Notes under the pieces: generated by a model | The model's database searches: none | Told to the model about the DNA's origin: nothing | Seen by the model: only the letters and a program-made list of their open reading frames with translations | Shown: one piece after another, positions 4,429 to 5,151 of the stretch | How the letters are laid out: every line of letters begins with the position of its first letter | Numbering within the stretch: the stretch's first letter is position 1 | Made by a program: the position numbers and the translations under genes | Origin: Alphaproteobacteria bacterium | GTDB taxonomy: Bacteria > Pseudomonadota > Alphaproteobacteria > Rickettsiales > 21-14-0-20-44-7 | Length of the DNA: 5,151 nucleotides | Assembly: GCA_013288575.1 (NCBI GenBank) | Contig: JABDBO010000050.1 | Span: 2,042-7,192 of the forward strand | Direction of reading: 5' to 3'

Positions 4429-5151
4429 TTACTTCAGGCCCAATAGCACTTTCTGCAGAATACCACCAGCTTTGATATAGCCAACTTCGTCATTGGTATC
4501 CACGCGGCACATCAGGGTGAATTCGTCTTTTTTGCCATCTTTGCGGGTGATGGTTAGTTTGACGTTCATCTTAGGTTTGATGCCTTTTTCAAGCCCGGTT
4601 ATGCTGAAGGTTTCAGAACCATCAAGTTTTAGGTTTTCACGAGTTTGACCGCCGGTAAATACAAGTGGAAGCACGCCCATGCCGACCAAGTTACTGCGGT
4701 GGATACGCTCGAAGCTTTCAGCAATTACGCATTTAACGCCGAGCAAGTTTGTGCCTTTGGCAGCCCAGTCGCGGCTTGAGCCAGTGCCGTATTCTTTGCC
4801 GGCGATGACCACAAGTGGTGTGCCGTCTTTTTGATATTTCATTGATGCATCATAAATGCTCATGATTTCACCAGTTGGAATATATTTAGTGAGGCCGCCT
4901 TCTTTGCCGTCAGCCAATGCGTTTTTGATGCGGATGTTGGCGAAAGTGCCGCGCATCATAACTTCGTGGTTGCCGCGGCGGGCACCGTATTGGTTCCAAT
5001 CTTTTTTCTCAACGCCGTTATCGAGGAGATATTTCGCAGCTGGTGTGCCAGAGGCGATTGAGCCGGCTGGAGAAATGTGGTCAGTCGTGATTGAATCACC
5101 AAGAATAGCAAGTGCGCGTGCGCCTTCGATATTTTTGATCTCGACGCCTTT
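4429..5151 (-). CDS. acnA: Aconitate hydratase, C-terminal part (cut by window edge)
   Basis: TCA-cycle enzyme that isomerises citrate to isocitrate through a 4Fe-4S cluster, in the cytoplasm. The frame is open to the right edge, so 240 C-terminal residues are visible out of about 890 in E. coli AcnA. The first visible residues are KGVEIKNIEGARALAILGD. Signature segments in order: LGDSITTDHISPAG (17-30), RRGNHEVMMRGTFANIR (58-74), YGTGSSRDWAAKG (121-133) with the substrate-binding Ser-Arg pair S126-R127, and AESFERIHRSNLVGMGVLPL (144-163). All belong to the swivel domain of the AcnA/IRP group. The ending DTNDEVGYIKAGGILQKVL is typical, so the 3' end is intact. The methionine at 4959 is internal, not the start. 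The iron-sulfur cysteines lie outside the window. No terminator is evident between its stop and the next gene. Confidence 0.96.
   Translation of the reverse strand, partial: KGVEIKNIEGARALAILGDSITTDHISPAGSIASGTPAAKYLLDNGVEKKDWNQYGARRGNHEVMMRGTFANIRIKNALADGKEGGLTKYIPTGEIMSIYDASMKYQKDGTPLVVIAGKEYGTGSSRDWAAKGTNLLGVKCVIAESFERIHRSNLVGMGVLPLVFTGGQTRENLKLDGSETFSITGLEKGIKPKMNVKLTITRKDGKKDEFTLMCRVDTNDEVGYIKAGGILQKVLLGLK

Noticed and set aside
4429..4959. Aconitase gene starting at the methionine at 4959
   Set aside because: The frame continues to the right edge with conserved aconitase sequence (LGDSITTDHISPAG, RRGNHEV), so this methionine is internal.

Overview
The window looks like an alphaproteobacterial chromosome segment. 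It carries a VirB9 gene of the P-type type IV secretion family, two branched-chain amino acid genes, the end of an aconitase gene, and interspersed palindromic repeats with GTCAT...ATGAC ends of a style common in alphaproteobacteria. The VirB9 type and the small AT-rich orphan genes fit a Rickettsiales-like, Holosporales-like or Micavibrio-like lineage, but that placement is an inference from general appearance. Retained ilvN and ilvE argue against the most reduced intracellular Rickettsiales, which have lost branched-chain amino acid synthesis.

Layout. Positions 29-847 (+) hold a complete virB9 with a signal peptide. Positions 848-1059 are non-coding and packed with hairpins and a composite palindromic repeat. 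Positions 1060-1605 (-) hold ilvN, the regulatory subunit of acetolactate synthase. Positions 1606-1724 are the divergent ilvN/ilvE spacer, which contains an array of 7-bp units in two inverted halves. Positions 1725-2597 (+) hold ilvE, the branched-chain aminotransferase. Positions 2598-4428 are an accessory-looking stretch with three unrecognised genes (2696-3187 +, 3308-4012 +, 4024-4368 -). Positions 4429-5151 (-) hold the C-terminal part of acnA, which runs off the right edge.

How the genes relate. ilvN and ilvE belong to the same pathway (first and last steps of valine, leucine and isoleucine synthesis) and are divergently transcribed. The catalytic subunit gene ilvB is not in view. virB9 faces ilvN convergently and has no other secretion gene in the window. 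acnA is a housekeeping TCA-cycle gene.

The most informative irregularity is at 3188-3235, directly after the first orphan gene. There the last 15 codons and stop of ilvE occur a second time in diverged form (reading MITKL-stop-ADFDKLSQG against MITALQADFDKLSHG). The following spacer also resembles the spacer after the real ilvE. This marks the 3' end of ilvE as a place where DNA has been inserted, duplicated or exchanged, and it makes 2598-3187 the likely newcomer. I do not see a complete new defence, mobile or secretion system here. The orphan genes, the ilvE tail duplication and the heptad array are what deserve follow-up.
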